Shown: in pieces, positions 36,395 to 49,674 of the stretch | Position numbering within the stretch: position 1 is the stretch's first letter | Layout: every line of letters begins with the position of its first letter | Assembly (NCBI GenBank): GCA_012934845.2 | Contig: WNNJ02003431.1 | Span: 124,001-188,000 of the forward strand | DNA: 64,000 nt | DNA from: Pomphorhynchus laevis | Lineage: Eukaryota; Acanthocephala; Palaeacanthocephala; Echinorhynchida; Pomphorhynchidae | Direction: 5' to 3' | Position numbers and translations under genes: made by a program | Notes under the pieces: generated by a model | Database searches by the model: none | The model's input: only the letters and a program-made list of their open reading frames with translations | Told to the model about the DNA's origin: nothing

Positions 36395-37680
36395 CTTCTC
36401 ATTGAACAAATTCAATATTTTGTCTAATAAACAGCATGGGTTTAGAAAACATCACATCACTTCAACTAATCTAATATTAGCACGCGAAAAAGCTGAGCCG
36501 GTTTTGCCGAACAGAGGATGCCGGTTGATATCGTCGTTATTGATTTGCCCAAAGCTTTTGATCGGGTCGTTCATCCAAATTTAGTGAAAACTTGGAAATT
36601 ACGGATTCTCAAAGCACGTTTGTCTCTGGATACGTGAATTCTTGAGTAGACGTACCTTTGCTGTGCGAGTCGGAGAGTCTATTTCTGAATGGTTTTATCT
36701 CACTCAAGTTGTTCCACAAGCTTGAGTGAAATCTTAGTCCTACTTTGTTTAATATCTAAATCAACGAAATCCTTGAAAATGTTACATGCCAGTGCCTATT
36801 ATACGCTGATGAAATGAAACTGTTGTGCCCTTTATTTCTTGGTTGTTCTAGCTCTCCCCTACTACAATCAGATTTGGATAAAGTTAGTAGTTGGTCTTCA
36901 TCACACGGCTTAGAAATCAATGTTAGTAAATGTCGACATACGAGAATTGGTCAATCCCGATTACTTTCCCTTTCTTATCAATTCAGCTCAACAGTTATCG
37001 AGTCAGTAAATCACTTTACTGATCTAGGTGTTGTTATCTCCTCCAATTTAAAATCTCGTCTTCATTCTTCTGCGATTATTGCTAAATGCCGTAGAATTTT
37101 AGCATTTCTTCATCGAAACATTGGACGACTTGAGCCAAAGGTTTTACGCATTGTATATTCGAGTATGCTCTACATATGCTCTATGCATCTCACGCGACAC
37201 ACCCTCGACTGAAATCAGGATTGAGTGAATTCGACAACATTTTGAGAAGAGCCACGCACTTGGTTCCGGCAATTCGCTCCATTCCTTATACAGTTAGACT
37301 AGATGCGTTGGGTATAAGATCTATTGAATGCGACCTGTTGATTGCATATCTTACACTATTGTGGATGTGTCGCGTGTAAGCAGCTGTTCTGTCTTTGTGA
37401 ATCCAGAATGTTACGTGGACACGAGCTATGTTTGAAGCATCGCCCAAACATCGAACAAATTGTACGACAGTGATGGATCTCGCCTGTGAACGATGGAATG
37501 GATTATCACCTGGTGTGATCAACAGCTCTTCTGCTGCGCAATTCAAAGAACGCCTAAAGCTTGGCCTCGTGAACTCTTAATGTTTTTCGTTTTTTTTCTC
37601 TGTTTTTTTTTATTCGATGTGATGCTTTTTTACGAGCTTCAGCTCCCTTGGAAGTCGACATATAATAATCTTTTTTCATA
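36395..37680 (+). mobile_element. CR1-like LINE 3' fragment, copy G
   Basis: RT palm to C-terminus: FNILSNKQHGFRKHHITSTN, a catalytic region with frameshift (YADEMKLLCPLF), LDKVSSWSSSHGLEINVSKC, FTDLGVVISSNLKSRLHSSA, AKCRRILAFLHRNIGRLEP, FDNILRRATHLVPAIRSIPY and RWNGLSPGVINSSSAAQFKE. Several frameshifts and stops. The copy at 54440-55730 is the same fragment on the other strand. Confidence 0.85.
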
Positions 37681-37780
37681 TAATATTTTTTTTTCAAATA
37701 ATAAGAGTTTTGATAGTAATAATCTAATAATTAAATAAGTTTGTATCTTTGAACTGATTCGACTCTATGTATCTTCTTAA

Positions 37781-39500
37781 CTAGGCACGACTTGGACGTA
37801 GTAAAGCGGATCGAGGCATTATAATGCTCATTGAAAGTCCACGCATAACTAATGCTCTGATTTCTTGATGCAATTTTGAGATTTCGTATCCATAGGTGCT
37901 GGAGTTCCTTATAGTTAGTTTAAGAGCGATTATTTGCAGGCAACGGTTAGCGTCGACACTTAGTCCGGCAGAACTTGACATTATAAATGGCAGGAATGTC
38001 GAATGTTCAATTTATCGTATGCGCTCAGAATATTTGACTTGCTTGCATTAAGCATGAAAAGTGAATGCTGATTCAGTCGATTTAGTAGCATTCGAGGGCG
38101 CATGTACATTGAAAATGCATATGTTTAGGAAAGTGCGCTCCGTATGACAACCAAATAAACCATTGCAAGCAATTCTAGACTGGCATTTTTATCCTGGGTA
38201 GTACTTAAATGTTAAAAACATACACCGGGACTCAGAGATTTTAGAAATGCTACGATCTGTACACATGATAAGACGCTAGTGATTATATTGGCAAGATAGT
38301 CGCGAATGCAGTTGTGTCTGATTGATGGAAGAAAGCCGTGTTTACAAAATAGAACATTAGACAATTAGTTTGATTGTCCACAAGAGCAAAGTTTCGGAGA
38401 ATCACTGGCTAGTTTACCGTATCGGCTTGCATGACATCTCTAAAAACTGTGTTGTTGAGAATAATTTCAGACGTGATTGATGGATAAGTAGTAAGCTATG
38501 ATGATGATCCGCTTACGCTTGCGTGATCCAAAGCATTCCGAACACTCTCGTCCGATCGCTCGTGTTTGCGTCGTTCCTAGTTCAGTAGAGCAATTTTTGT
38601 TCGATATACTGATTGATGTTTGAGCTGATCGTCATGACTTAGACTTTTAACGAATGCATTGCAGAAACCGGTAGATTGTTCATGATTTGTAATGACACTG
38701 CCATTAGGATTGAAAATTCCAAGACCACCCACACTTACTGGTAGGTTGTATAATTTCCACATTATGTCATTGTGTGTGGATTAGATATTTAGTATGCTTC
38801 TTAATTACACGCGCAGCTCGTGTTCAAGTATATTAAACCAATCAGGCTCACATGAGCTAGTTCTCTGAAGATAGTTCTAGGTGTGCTGCAAAGATTTTGT
38901 AAGACACGTGTAGTATACTTGTAAATCTCTATCTCCAAGCTTATATAAGCGCAGCAGCGTGTCATGTATTGAAGCGATTTTATTATTTATAATTACCCTT
39001 GTGAAATCGTCTGTCCTAATGGGAACGCCAAGCACAGTCACACTATGCTCTGTAGCTTCAACTCCATGTTGACTTAGCAAGTCAAGCGACTGGTGATGTA
39101 AGTTTGGATTTCACAAGTACTTACATTTTCCCGAGTAAACATTAAAACCGTATTTCGGCCCGATTTCCTTCAAATATATAAATGCGTCATATACCTCTTC
39201 GACAGAACCAATTAAATTACCATCATCGGCATACCACAACTGATGTTCACCAGGGAATTTATCATGTATTTTGTGAATCATTAGTAAAGTTGCAGCAGCA
39301 AAGGCGATCATTGCTAATACATCGCCTTGTGTAAAACCCTCCTGGCATTGTAACGTTTCATCACATATAATGAGAACTGGATCATCGTGGTACAGGTTTT
39401 GTAGTACTACCGTTAAAGTAGGACGGACCCGTTGTATGTTGGTAAGAGTCAATCTAAGGTTTACTCGATTAAATGCGTTATCGGCGTCGATAGTCAGTAG
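37781..39500 (-). mobile_element. Family X RT element relic (WYADD subtype)
   Basis: Best part at 39452-39111: VLQNLYHDDPVLIICDETLQ, CQEGFTQGDVLAMIAFAAA, LWYADDGNLIGSVEEVYDAF, IGPKYGFNVYSGKCKYL. Then SVTVLGVPIRTDDFTRVIIN, LPVSVGGLGIFNPNG (38740), and a C-terminal segment ending about 37781 (LSVDANRCLQIIA). Order and motifs match the copies at 45201-51430 and 58150-61200. Decayed. Confidence 0.75.
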
Positions 39501-40019
39501 AATCTGGTCAGAATTGGTTTTTTCATATAATAATTTATTAAGAAAACTTAGTGGGAAATACTCTTAAATTGTTCAAAATTTTCTAATAATTATTAATCAA
39601 TGTCTTATCTGCGTGCAGATCGAATGCAAATTGATGATGCCCTGACCAACAATATGCTGATGCATGATTATAATTTTATTATTTGCTCTGAATAATTCGA
39701 GTTGGTTTTTCTTGCCTGTAGTGTTGCTATCCGTTTGAGTATTTTTGCCGCTTGACTTCCTGTCTCGCCCAGATGCGAAAAGATCGCTGGTACAAATTGA
39801 GCTCTTTCCGCCGATGCAACCCTCTCCTAATATTTATCGATTTTGGGTTTTTATAATAAATATACGAATACTCAAGGCTCTTCGAAAAATTAGACGGTAC
39901 GGTGGCGTTGTATATTATTATTAAATACAACATCAGCAAAAGAGCGTAGAGCTTGTACAGGCTGGGTACAGTGTAAAAAAACAAATATCAATGAAAATCA
40001 GATTGTTCTAAGTTAGTAA
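39501..40019. other. No recognised gene
   Basis: An 85-codon minus frame (39984-39727) ends in a basic stretch (IWARQEVKRQKYSNG); no family is recognised. It could be untranslated sequence of a neighbouring LINE. Confidence 0.4.
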
Positions 40020-41001
40020 ATTCTTCAGACTTCTCTTGAAGGACAAAATAATGGAGGCCGAAACCACTTGACTTGGTAGCTTATTCCAGTTTTTCCACGT
40101 TCAGTTGACAATTGTGTTAAATCTTCTTCGTGGACGAATGTTGGTCTTTAACGTGAGGTGATATCCCCTCAATCTGTTTGAATTTCGAAGTTCGAACAGT
40201 TTACGACAAACATGTTCCCTCTGCCCTTTTTGAACATTAAGCGTTGTCTACACAAACATTAAATCAGATGACTTTAAAGATTTCTTTACTGTGGTCACAC
40301 CAAGTGCGTGGAGTCGAAAAATGAATGAGAGCTTGCGTTGGCTGGGTACAAGATGTGTGGCCTTGCATAATATGGATTCGAACAGGTTCATCTCTGTCGT
40401 AGTTTGAGGGTGGCAGGCAGGTGAAGCATATCTCATTAAAGATAAGACAAGCATTGTAAATTAACTTAAAACTGTATGCGTCAAGCTGGCCAATGGTCCT
40501 TCTAATAAGTCCTAAAATTCGACGGCATTTAGCAACTGTGTGACTGGTATGTGGGATGGTCGATAAGCTTCTATTTACGATCACTCCAAGGTCTTGAAAT
40601 TGGGGAACTGTTTCAATTTCTCTTCAGTCAATGGTATATGACGAATTGATGTGTAGATGCCCGATGCGCATATGTTTTGACTTATCGGGGTTTAATACCA
40701 GTCCCCGTTGATTACACCATACCTTAATATTATCAATGTCTCTCTGGAGTATCATTGGATCTCGGCTATCGATTTTTGGTCGTCAAATTTTCAAGTCGTC
40801 GGCATATAAACCACATGGACTCGAAATAGCTGTAGTAAGCTCATTGATGTAAATAATGAGGTCGGATTATAAAAATTTCCAATCTGATGGTATACAGCCT
40901 GTTGACAAGGAGAAATCGAATATGGTGTGTAAAGGTTCATATATTACTGGTTCAAGTTCCCGAATAAGAATTGGAAGAATATTGTCTGGTCCTGCCGCAA
41001 T

Positions 41002-42270
41002 TCATCGTGGTAGCTTTAAAAGTTCGACAAGTACCTCAAATTTATCAAATGGAGTAAATTCGTAACACGGATATTGAGCTGTGGAGACTCGGGGGCAATA
41101 CTGACAGGTAGGACTCTCTAGCGTGAATTGATCCAGGAAAATATTGGCAATTGCTTTGTCATCAAATGTGAGCTCACCGGTTTCCATAAATATAGAGTTG
41201 ATCTCAGGCGTAGTTGATTTAAATGAGCTGATATGTTTGAACAATTTACTGGGATATCTTTTTGATGATCGACAAAGATTGGAAACGAAGCACCTGCGTT
41301 TCTGACGTTTGAGTGCCGTTACTTGATTTCGTAATTCCTTGTAATCGGTACAAGAACAATTCCCTTCTTTGATTTTTTTGTAAATTTTGTCTCTTGTCTT
41401 AATCATTTGTTTAATCTGCGAGTCAAACCAAATGGGAGTTTTGTGGGATGTGCGCTGACGTTTTAAAAGGGAGAAGTAATATAGAGCATTGATCAAGGTA
41501 GATTTGAAATTTTCCCAGCACTGATCTATGCCAATTACATATGGATTAGTCTATTGAATGTTTCGAATAGCTTGCGTCATACTTGGGAAATTCGCTTTGA
41601 AGGGATTCAATTCGGGTTTTGCCGAGGGGGTTGTTTTGAAGAGACTTACAGAAAGCGCCAGCCTAATGACACAATGATCACTGTGACCAATAGGAAGGCT
41701 GAGAGAGATTTCATCAATTGTGGGTTCCCCTCGTGATAAGCAGGGGTCTAAAATGGCAGATGATTGCTTCATCCTTCTAGTGGGTTCGTGAATATGCTGG
41801 GTTAGATTGAGATCGTTGAACGTATCAAGGAGATTGGATGATTCAACATCACAACCATGTGTTGAAGTATATAGGTCCCAATTGACATAAGGCATATTGA
41901 AGTCTCCTAGGATAATGATCGATGGTAAGCTTGTTAGGTGATGTCGTAAAGAGATGCCAATCTTTTCAGTTGCGGAGCGCTGAGAGCGGTAAAATAAACC
42001 GATTTTTAGTTTCTGTCTCTCAGGAGAAGATACTGTTGCCCACAGATATTCGTTGTATGAATCATCTGATACAATGTTGTGCTCGATGATAGTTAACGGT
42101 TGCTTAACGTATAATATAACTCCACCTCCTTTTGAGGCGGTTCGATCCGATCGTATAACAAAGTAGTCTGAGATTGAGATTTCATTATCAGATATATCGT
42201 TGTTAAGCCAGGTTTCGCTCAATGCCATGATGTTTGGGTTCATTGAATTAACGAGACAATATTTCGTCAA
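41002..42270 (-). pseudogene. LINE-I ORF2, endonuclease and start of RT
   Basis: 42270-41551 encodes the endonuclease: MALSETWLNNDISDNEISIS, GGGVILYVKQPL, LFYRSQRSAT, ILGDFNMPYVNWDLYTSTHG, IGHSDHCVIRLALSV. The linker and RT start follow in 41496-41002 (TPIWFDSQIKQMIKTRDKIY, YKELRNQVTALKRQKRRC, SKRYPSKLFKHISSFKSTTP). About 50 bp between the two parts contain a stop. Family and lineage as LINE-C. Confidence 0.82.
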
Positions 42271-43623
42271 ATTTGTTGTACATGCTTAAACAGTTAGAGT
42301 ACATGACGGAAATATTATTTTTAGAGTAACGGCAGTGGTGAGGTGTCGCTGTTAGTGTTGAAACGGGATTGATGTTTACGTGAGGGCTGCACGAATCTGT
42401 GCGGCGGAGAGTATCGATGGAACGGTTAGACGGATTCCGAGGCTGAATCGCGTATTTACTCTTCGCCGCACAACTTGAAAATTTTTCACAATGAGATTTT
42501 TTTTCACCGTTTTTAATTCTTTGTTGAAGCTCGTTCCTTGCAGATTTCAATCTGTTTCTATCTTCAGTGCTGAGGTCAGGTAGAAGTCTAATACTGGATC
42601 CCCTTAACTTAAAGGAATTCTTGATGATTTGCTTACTAGTCTCGGGGCTATTAACAACAACTTTCAAGAACGTTGGTTTGGTACCATCTTGTTTCTTCTC
42701 AATGCGAAAGAGGTGTATTACCTGTCTATTTTGTTTGAATGACATTTCTGTTGGGAGAACAGTTGAAAGAACTTGCTTTACTGAATCAACATCATGTTTA
42801 ATTCGGATGAGATTGTTTGGACTCGGTGATTCGTTTAAATTTACAATGATGAAACATTTATCCCGATCGAATGTTCGGCGTTTATGTCGTTTAGGCTCAG
42901 ATAGAATAGGTATATTGGGGTTATCAGTGTTGTTTACAGTGGAATTGGTATGATTTATCATTTGTTTGAGTGTTTCATCCATTTTATATAGACTATGGGT
43001 TGTTTGATGACAAGAAAAAGCTGGGAGTGCTGTGTGATGTGGTGCTTCCGTGTTTGTTTCCGGCCTTGGATGTGTTTTCTGGGTGATACGGAATGTTTTT
43101 TCTGTGTACCCTTGTAAGAAATGGTGGAATTCTCTAGATTTGACGAATCCAGGAAATCAGATTTAAGGTTAGGTAAGGAAGAAGTTTCAAGCGTTGTTGC
43201 CTTTACGATTCGCGATCTTGCATGTCCTCGTGTCCAAACTCGAGAAGGGGTAGATTTCCGGAATATTGAAGTATCAGATGTTGCCATTATGTTGATCGGG
43301 GCGATTTCATTGTCTAGTGATGGTATTGTATCTTGCTCGAATACTTCACATGTATAAGGGATATCTGATCGTAATGGTTTATCAGTGTCTTCGATTAGTG
43401 AGCGTAGGTCGTTAATAGTCTTATTTAAATTTGCAATTGCAAGAGCTGCACAGAAGCCACAATAGAAATTGCGACTCGTCATTGCTTGAGAACTGTCTGA
43501 GGGGAAGCTTACTTTGGTCCATATCGTGCAGCCGTGAGAGTCACATGCCACTTCATTATCTGCGTATCCAACCGACTTTGTTGTATTGTTGTATTTCGCT
43601 TGCTTGTTCTTCTTCTTTGTCAT
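42248..43623 (-). pseudogene. LINE-I ORF1 (finger plus RRM-like domain)
   Basis: Starts MTKKKNKQAKYNNTTKSVGY. CR1-type finger: VACDSHGCTIWTKVSFPSDS ... FYCGFC, followed by LNKTINDLRSLI, likely a short coiled coil. After a frame change near 42970 comes an RRM-like domain (KCFIIVNLNESPSPNNLIR, VIHLFRIEKKQDGTK, FLKVVVNSPETSKQIIKNSF, IRLLPDLSTEDRNRLKSAR) and a basic tail. The end of this frame overlaps the endonuclease start by about 20 bp and includes MYSNCLSMYNKFDEI, which belongs to the endonuclease N-terminus. Confidence 0.8.
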
Positions 43624-43811
43624 ATTTTTATTATATAATGTGATATTGTACTGGAATTCAAATTTCCATCAATTTTTCAAACGGAAAATTCGTTATTGAA
43701 TAATGGATCCGACCAACAGATTTCGTTTATAGCAGTATCAATGGAATTTGATTTAAATTTCAATTTTAAATTGTAAGAACTTATTATAATCAAGACGATT
43801 TTAAATTCTTT

Positions 43812-43918
43812 AATCGTTGAAGTAATCGTTGTAATCGATGTAATCGTTGTAAAGGTTGTAATCGTAGTAATATAGTTGTAATCGTTGTAATCGTAGCAAT
43901 CGTAGTAATCGTAGTTTG
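43812..43918. repeat. Degenerate 9-bp repeat (taatcgttg)
   Basis: About ten imperfect units, with variants such as gtaatcgta and gcaatcgta. Confidence 0.85.
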
Positions 43919-43929
43919 TTTGTTATTTA

Positions 43930-44400
43930 TTGTAAGTCATCATCGATAGCCAGACGAAAGCTTCATTGTAAGAACTTGTATTTACTTTAGATTGTAAGTA
44001 GTTAATAGGGATAACAAGATAGTTTAAACCAAGATAAGATATCTTGTTAAAGATAGTATGGCACGAGCTCAATTTTCTCGTCCGCTTTAGTCTAATCGGA
44101 AATTGTTTTAGGTCATTAAATCTTGTAATAAACTGTGACGTTAGACCAGGTATGACTCTAATTATAAGTAACTTTAATCAACAATTTTTATCAAGTCCAA
44201 TATGATCGAAGATGATGGAGAGTACACTATGCATACATTAATAAAGTTTCGCTTCGGTTTATCTTAGTATAAGCCAATACATGATATGTCTGATAGTGCA
44301 TCACGATCGCGGGTAGTTGATGTGCTTTCAAACACGATCTTGCTATTCAGCATTTATAAAACAGGTTCTATTTTAAATTATTACACATGTCCTTTAACAA
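43930..44400. other. No recognised gene
   Basis: No coding or repeat signal recognised. Confidence 0.5.
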
Positions 44401-44692
44401 CAGTAATTTATTTAAAGTGGCAAATGCGTGTCAACTGCACGTTTACAAGTCAACTAACTAAAAAAACAGCAACAGTCATACAGATAAATTTGTTAAATTG
44501 TTTAAATAAATCGGATTTGGCGTTTGAAACACAGCATTGAGGTTGATTGGCGTATATTAATTAGCAGATGATTCCAAAAGAAGTAAAGTAGTTTGTGACA
44601 TGGAATTACGGGAACGCAAAGAACACTAAACAGGACAATAATTGTCGAGAAAAAGAAGGTTGAGAAATGTAGGGCTATGAAAAGTTACAAGA
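44401..44692 (-). mobile_element. LINE-A family 3' fragment
   Basis: The sequence to 44692 matches LINE-A 19838-20165 with deletions (gttgattggcgtatat, gttgagaaatgtaggg, aaaagttacaag). The tail hairpin is cgtgt (44427) with gcacg (44437). Its 5' truncation abuts the tandem array at 44693. Confidence 0.8.
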
Positions 44693-44960
44693 ACGAACGG
44701 TCTGAACGAACGGGCTGAACGAACGAACTGAACGAACGAACTGAACGAACGAACTGATTGAACGAACGGAATGAACGAACGAACTGATTGAACGAACGGA
44801 ATGAACGAACGAACTGATTGAACGAACGGAATGAACGAACGGACTGAACAAATGGGCTGAACGAACGGACAGAACGAACGGATTCAGCTAACGAATTGAA
44901 TTAACGGATTCAACTAATGGATTAAACTAACGGATTGAACTAACGGATTGAACTAACGGA
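44693..44960. repeat. gaacgaac(g)gaactg tandem array
   Basis: Irregular repeats of about 12-16 bp (for example aacgaacggaatgaacgaac), drifting into aactaacggattg units towards the right. Confidence 0.9.
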
Positions 44961-45305
44961 TGGAACGAATGAACTGAACGATTAAACTGAACGAACAATA
45001 TATACGAATGGACTGACTATTCACAATGAACTATTCTGCTAAATTATATTAGTGGGCTTGTAAGCGCGCTGTTCGTACGCATTTGCCACTTAAAAATAAA
45101 TTTATCAATTTATAATTTATAAGATAAGATAGACAAGATAAATTTATTTTTAAGTGCCAAATACGTGCGAATGGCGCGCTTACAAGCCTACTAATATCAT
45201 TTAGTAGAAGAGTTCAGTGTGAATGGTCATTCTATTCATATATATTGTTTGTTCAGTTCGATCGTTCAGTTGATTCGTTCCATCTGTTAGTTCACTCCGC
45301 ACTAG
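44935..45305. repeat. Large inverted repeat, arms about 170 bp
   Basis: Left arm 44935-45107 and right arm 45137-45305 are inverted copies at roughly 85 percent identity. Each arm holds aactgaacga-type repeats, then ttcaca.tgaact, then a LINE-like tail (gcttgtaagcgcgc ... atttg(c)cac ... aaaaataaattt) pointing to the centre. Confidence 0.82.
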
Positions 45306-45668
45306 AGGTAATCCACAGACTTTATAATATAAACTATGAGAAAGTAAATTCGGCATGCCGCAGATACAAACTACTGGTGCGTCAAATGGTAGAGTTGCAT
45401 ATCGAATATTCAAAGCGTCTCCAAATTCAACTTTACTGAGGCGTGTTTTATGGTTGTATGATGGATATGTTGTGAGCCACGATGATGATCCCTTTAACGA
45501 TGCGTGCTCAATGCAAGACTTGGTAAACAGATTTGAATTTGTTAGAATGTTCTGACGTCTGTTGATTTCATAGTTTGTTTTCAAAATAAGTGTTTTTATT
45601 AATTCCTTTTGAATTTTAGCTATTTCGTTAATTCTACAGTTGTTTATTATAAGATCACATAATAGTCC

Positions 45669-45845
45669 CAATTACTCCATAAACTACGGTCTCCGATCCT
45701 TCCTCGTCGCCGCCCCACTCGCCTGAAATTAACTCCCTCTCGACGTCCGCCGCGCTCCCGCCTTTATCACATTCAAACACCTCCTCCGTTCACACCTTCT
45801 CGACACATGATTTACATTTTTGTTTCGCTGTGGTCATGTAAGAAA
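45669..45845 (+). mobile_element. LINE-B family 3' fragment nested in family X
   Basis: Short 5'-truncated copy: YGLRSFLVAAPL, LPLDVRRAPAFITFKHLLRS, HLLDT, ending after gtggtcatgtaag, before the hairpin is complete. Confidence 0.85.
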
Positions 45846-46910
45846 AAAAGTTATCAGGATAAAAGATTTTTAAAGCATCTACGGTAGGTTCAAACCATTC
45901 AGCCGAACAACGATACGACCGCTGTAAATGTGTCATTTGCGTTGTATCGATCTAATTAGACATATATAAGCCACTTGAAGATAAAGTTGCCCAACTTCTG
46001 TGACACGTGTAATCAGCCCCAATATTTTTGCCACCGCTGCGCCTGCAAATTTCTCAATGTATGAGGCATTTTCAATATGCGCACCAAGGACGCTGATCAC
46101 ATCAGCATGGATCACAACAAATGTATATTGAAGTACAGACCGTACGTGAATAGGACTCATACCATTTGTGTATATCCCAACAAAATGAAATTCAACCGAC
46201 TACCAACAAGACGATTTTAATGCATCATTTGTGTATACTTTGCATTTTTTAGCATTGATAAAGAATGCGTATTGTGAGTATATTTCTTGCAAACAATTTA
46301 ATACTTCCCGAAGGCTGTTAGGATTACCCACTATATTGCCGTCATAAGCATACCACATCTGGCGAATATCAGGTACTGTCTCATTCAGTCGCAATATCAT
46401 AGGTAGTATGGCAAATGCGATGGTAGCCATCGCAAAAACATCACCCTGACTTAAGTCTTCGGTGGATCACGCAATTTCACATCCAGTAACCATTAATGAC
46501 GGTTCCTATAGAGATATTATAAAGTAGTTGAAAGTGCAGAGCAAATTTTTTGACATATTTACCAAAGCCTTTTTACGATTTGTGGTTGAAGGCATTATCC
46601 GCATTTCTTGTAAAAATTATGAAACCATCATTTCTTGGCAATGTTTCTCGCAATTCATTGATTACACATTCCGTACCTGCACGCTGACCAGTGCAAAACA
46701 GTAACGTCCCGCAAACGTTTTGTAACTGGCAACGTGAAACAGACAGTATTATTTTTGATATTATGCGTCTAGAGACTTCGCCTATCCCAATCTGTCAAAC
46801 ATCAGAATTTTTTGCTCAGAGGAATGAGGCAACTCGCTGTGAATGCGCACATGAAAGATTTCGACATAATCTCAGCAGACATGAATTGTGCGAACGAAGT
46901 CAATGCATCA

Positions 46911-46979
46911 TGACGTAAACCAAAATAAGGCTTTATTTGACAATCTATAACAAACAAAACGTTTATAGTTATAATGTCA
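46911..46979 (-). repeat. Gypsy 3' LTR (69 bp)
   Basis: Matches 50684-50752 at 67 of 69 positions. The last codons of the integrase tail run into it. Confidence 0.9.
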
Positions 46980-47475
46980 TATCATCTTCATCCACTATGT
47001 AATCGTTGAAACGGCTTGGCATTTTACGTAAGCGTTGGCTACGCCAGACCCGTGGACGTTGTTGATTTCTGACCGGTTCGCTGACCATTGTTTGTTGATA
47101 GTCATCAGAATGTTTTGGTTCACTCACTGTCTTGTCCGCTTCCCCTTTCGTCTGGTTTTGATCAATCTGTGGCTCGCTTTGGGTGTTGGCTCCTGATACA
47201 TTGTAATTGATCACTTTAGTTGGTTCCTTAGTTCGTGTGTATGTTGTCTCTGACTTTGACTCGTTAGATATATCTGGAAACGGTGTGTAATCATCAGCGT
47301 AAGGAGCCAGATGCTTCAACTATACGGTTGTTTCTCGTCCATCGTCGAATCTGATAGAAGCTCTGGATGGAACATCACATCTCAGAAGTTCCACGACCTG
47401 TACTTGAGGATCATATTTGCTAGAGCGAACATGCTGTTTTAATAGAACTTTGCCAGGCGTAAGTAACCAAGTTGG

Positions 47476-49641
47476 TCACGTCTTCCCTGTGCAAGATCTG
47501 CGCTCAAAACGAAAGAACCTCTCGTGAGGAGTACATTTCGTCGAAGTGCAAAGCAATGATCTTACTGAATGTAGTGCAGCTGGTAGAGATGATGTCAACA
47601 TCGTGATTGGTCTATTATGAGAGGCTAAATCGAGCTCAATAGCCTTCCAGATTATACCGTTGTACTTTTCGACCTGGCAATTACATGTCGGATTGTATGG
47701 ACAGCTTCGACTTGATGGTATTCCTAATCGATTTAAATAATCGCTGAACTCTCTCGCAACAAATGCTGGACCACGATCAGAGTGAATCATTGCGAACATT
47801 CCAAACATGAAGAATAATTTCTCAAGACATGCGATCATTGTTGATGTCGTCATGTTAGAACATGGAAAGGCGAATGGAAACCTCGATAACTCGTCGATTA
47901 CGACCAAGATATAACGGTTGCGTGTTAATGATGGAATCGGTCCTTTGAAATCTAGTGATAAGCGCTCGAATGGTTGGCATGCTTTTATTAAGGCGTGATC
48001 GTTTGGCTTGAAGAATCTTGGTTTAAGCCGAGAGCAAACGCCACAATTTTTGACGATGTTTTTGATGTCCTCGACAGAACATGGAATATTCCGACTACGG
48101 ATAAAGTGGTACAACCTCGTCACTCCCGGATGGCATAATGGTTGCTGCAGAAACTTAGTATGAGTCAACACATTGTTGCTGGTTAATCCACAATATTGTC
48201 GGGACAATGCATCAGCGACTGTATTGTCTTTTCCTGGCCGATAGAAAATTTCATATTGATACGGGGCCAACTCAATGCGCCATCTTACAAGTTTCTCATT
48301 CTTTATAGTGCTTTTGTGTCGGTAGTTGAATATGAACGAAACACTCGGTTGGTCTGTAATCAGTTGAAATTTTCGACCCAGCAAATAATGTCGCTAATAT
48401 TTGAGGCATTCAACGATTACAAGGACCTCTTTTTCAACTGATGAATATGTCTTGGTAGCCCCCTGTAATGTTTTCGAAAAGAAAGCAAGCGGCTGCCCAT
48501 CTTGAGAGAGTACTCCTGCAATGGCATTATTTGATGCATCAGTCTCGACAATGATCATTTTCGATTCGTCGAATACTTTTAGGACAGCTTCCGCGATCTC
48601 TCGCTTGATTGAGTTGAATGCATTTGCTGCATTTGTAGCCAGGGGGAATTCGTGCACGTCTAGAAGAGGGTGGATCTTCTCTGAAAAGTTTGATATCCAC
48701 CTGGAATAATGGGCACACATGCAGAGAATCCTTTTAAGATGTGTAACATTCCGAGGATGTTCCATGGTTGTAATAGCTTTTGTTCTATTAGGGTCGGGTC
48801 GTATGTTACTGTGTGTTACCAGGTATCCGAGCAAACAAATCGACGTGAGACCGTACTTACATTTACTTTCGTTCAAGGTTAGTCCATACTTAACAGTAGT
48901 ATCTTTGAATAAACGTAGGTTCACATCGTGATCACCTTTATCTGTACCGCATACGACAATATCATCCAAATATGCAAATGTACCCTTCAGCGATTCGGTT
49001 TCTATCATATTAACTATAATTCTCTGAATGACGGCCGGGGCATTTGTCAATCCAAATGGAACTTGGTTAAATTCGTAAAGCTTGCCCATTGCTTCGAAGG
49101 CGGTGTAACACTTCTCTGGCTCTCGCATTGGCACTTGGTGATACGCGGACGTCAAATCAATCCGGCTGAAGAACGTATACGTAGCGATACGTTTAATAGT
49201 ACTGTCTATCCTGGGAAGTGGATATGCATCTATTTCGGTGAACTTATTAATTGTCATCGAATAATCCACCACAAGTCTTTGCTTTCCTGATGGATTTGAA
49301 ACTACCACTACTTGCGCTCGCCAGGGTGACTGACTGTGACGAATAATTCCTTCGGGCAATAATCTCTGAACTTCACGATCGATGAAATCGGAATGCAACC
49401 GGCTGTACTTCCTTGATTTGACAGCAATGGGGCGACAACCTGGTGAGAGCGTGTTAAATAAACTCGGCTCTTCTATCCTCATGGAATCTAATGCGGCTAG
49501 GGTCAACGTTGGAGTATGAGAACTGAGGGATAGTGTCACGGTTTTGAATCCGGATAGAAAGGAATGTCCCAAAATGACATCACAACACAAGCATGGAAGG
49601 CATAGAAACTTAACGTCATGATACGTTCGTCCTAGAATCAT
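47476..49641 (-). pseudogene. Gypsy pol fossil: RT, RNase H, integrase
   Basis: RT motifs RLVVDYSMTINKF, FSRIDLTSAYHQVPM, NQVPFGLTNAPAVIQR and FAYLDDIVVCG; RNase H with IIVETDASNNAIAGVLSQDG; the integrase core with FERLSLDFKGPIPS and AMIHSDRGPAFVAREFSDYL, and a C-terminal tail. Order RT-RNase H-integrase is that of Ty3/gypsy elements. Broken. Confidence 0.88.
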
Positions 49642-49674
49642 CGCGTTTGCAAGGCAATATTTCTTAACAGTAGA

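Larger units (their letters stand above)
40020..43640 (-). mobile_element. LINE-I: CR1-like LINE with the RT core deleted
   Basis: ORF1 and the endonuclease are well preserved but the RT is cut. Between PSDWK and YINELTTAISSPCGLYADDL (about 40875-40855) the central RT block is missing, so the copy cannot be autonomous. The C-terminus (FQDLGVIVNRSLSTIPHTSH, AKCRRILGLIRRTIGQLDAY) reaches about 40250; the region to 40020 is 3' sequence. The strand and layout are otherwise those of a complete element. Confidence 0.85.
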
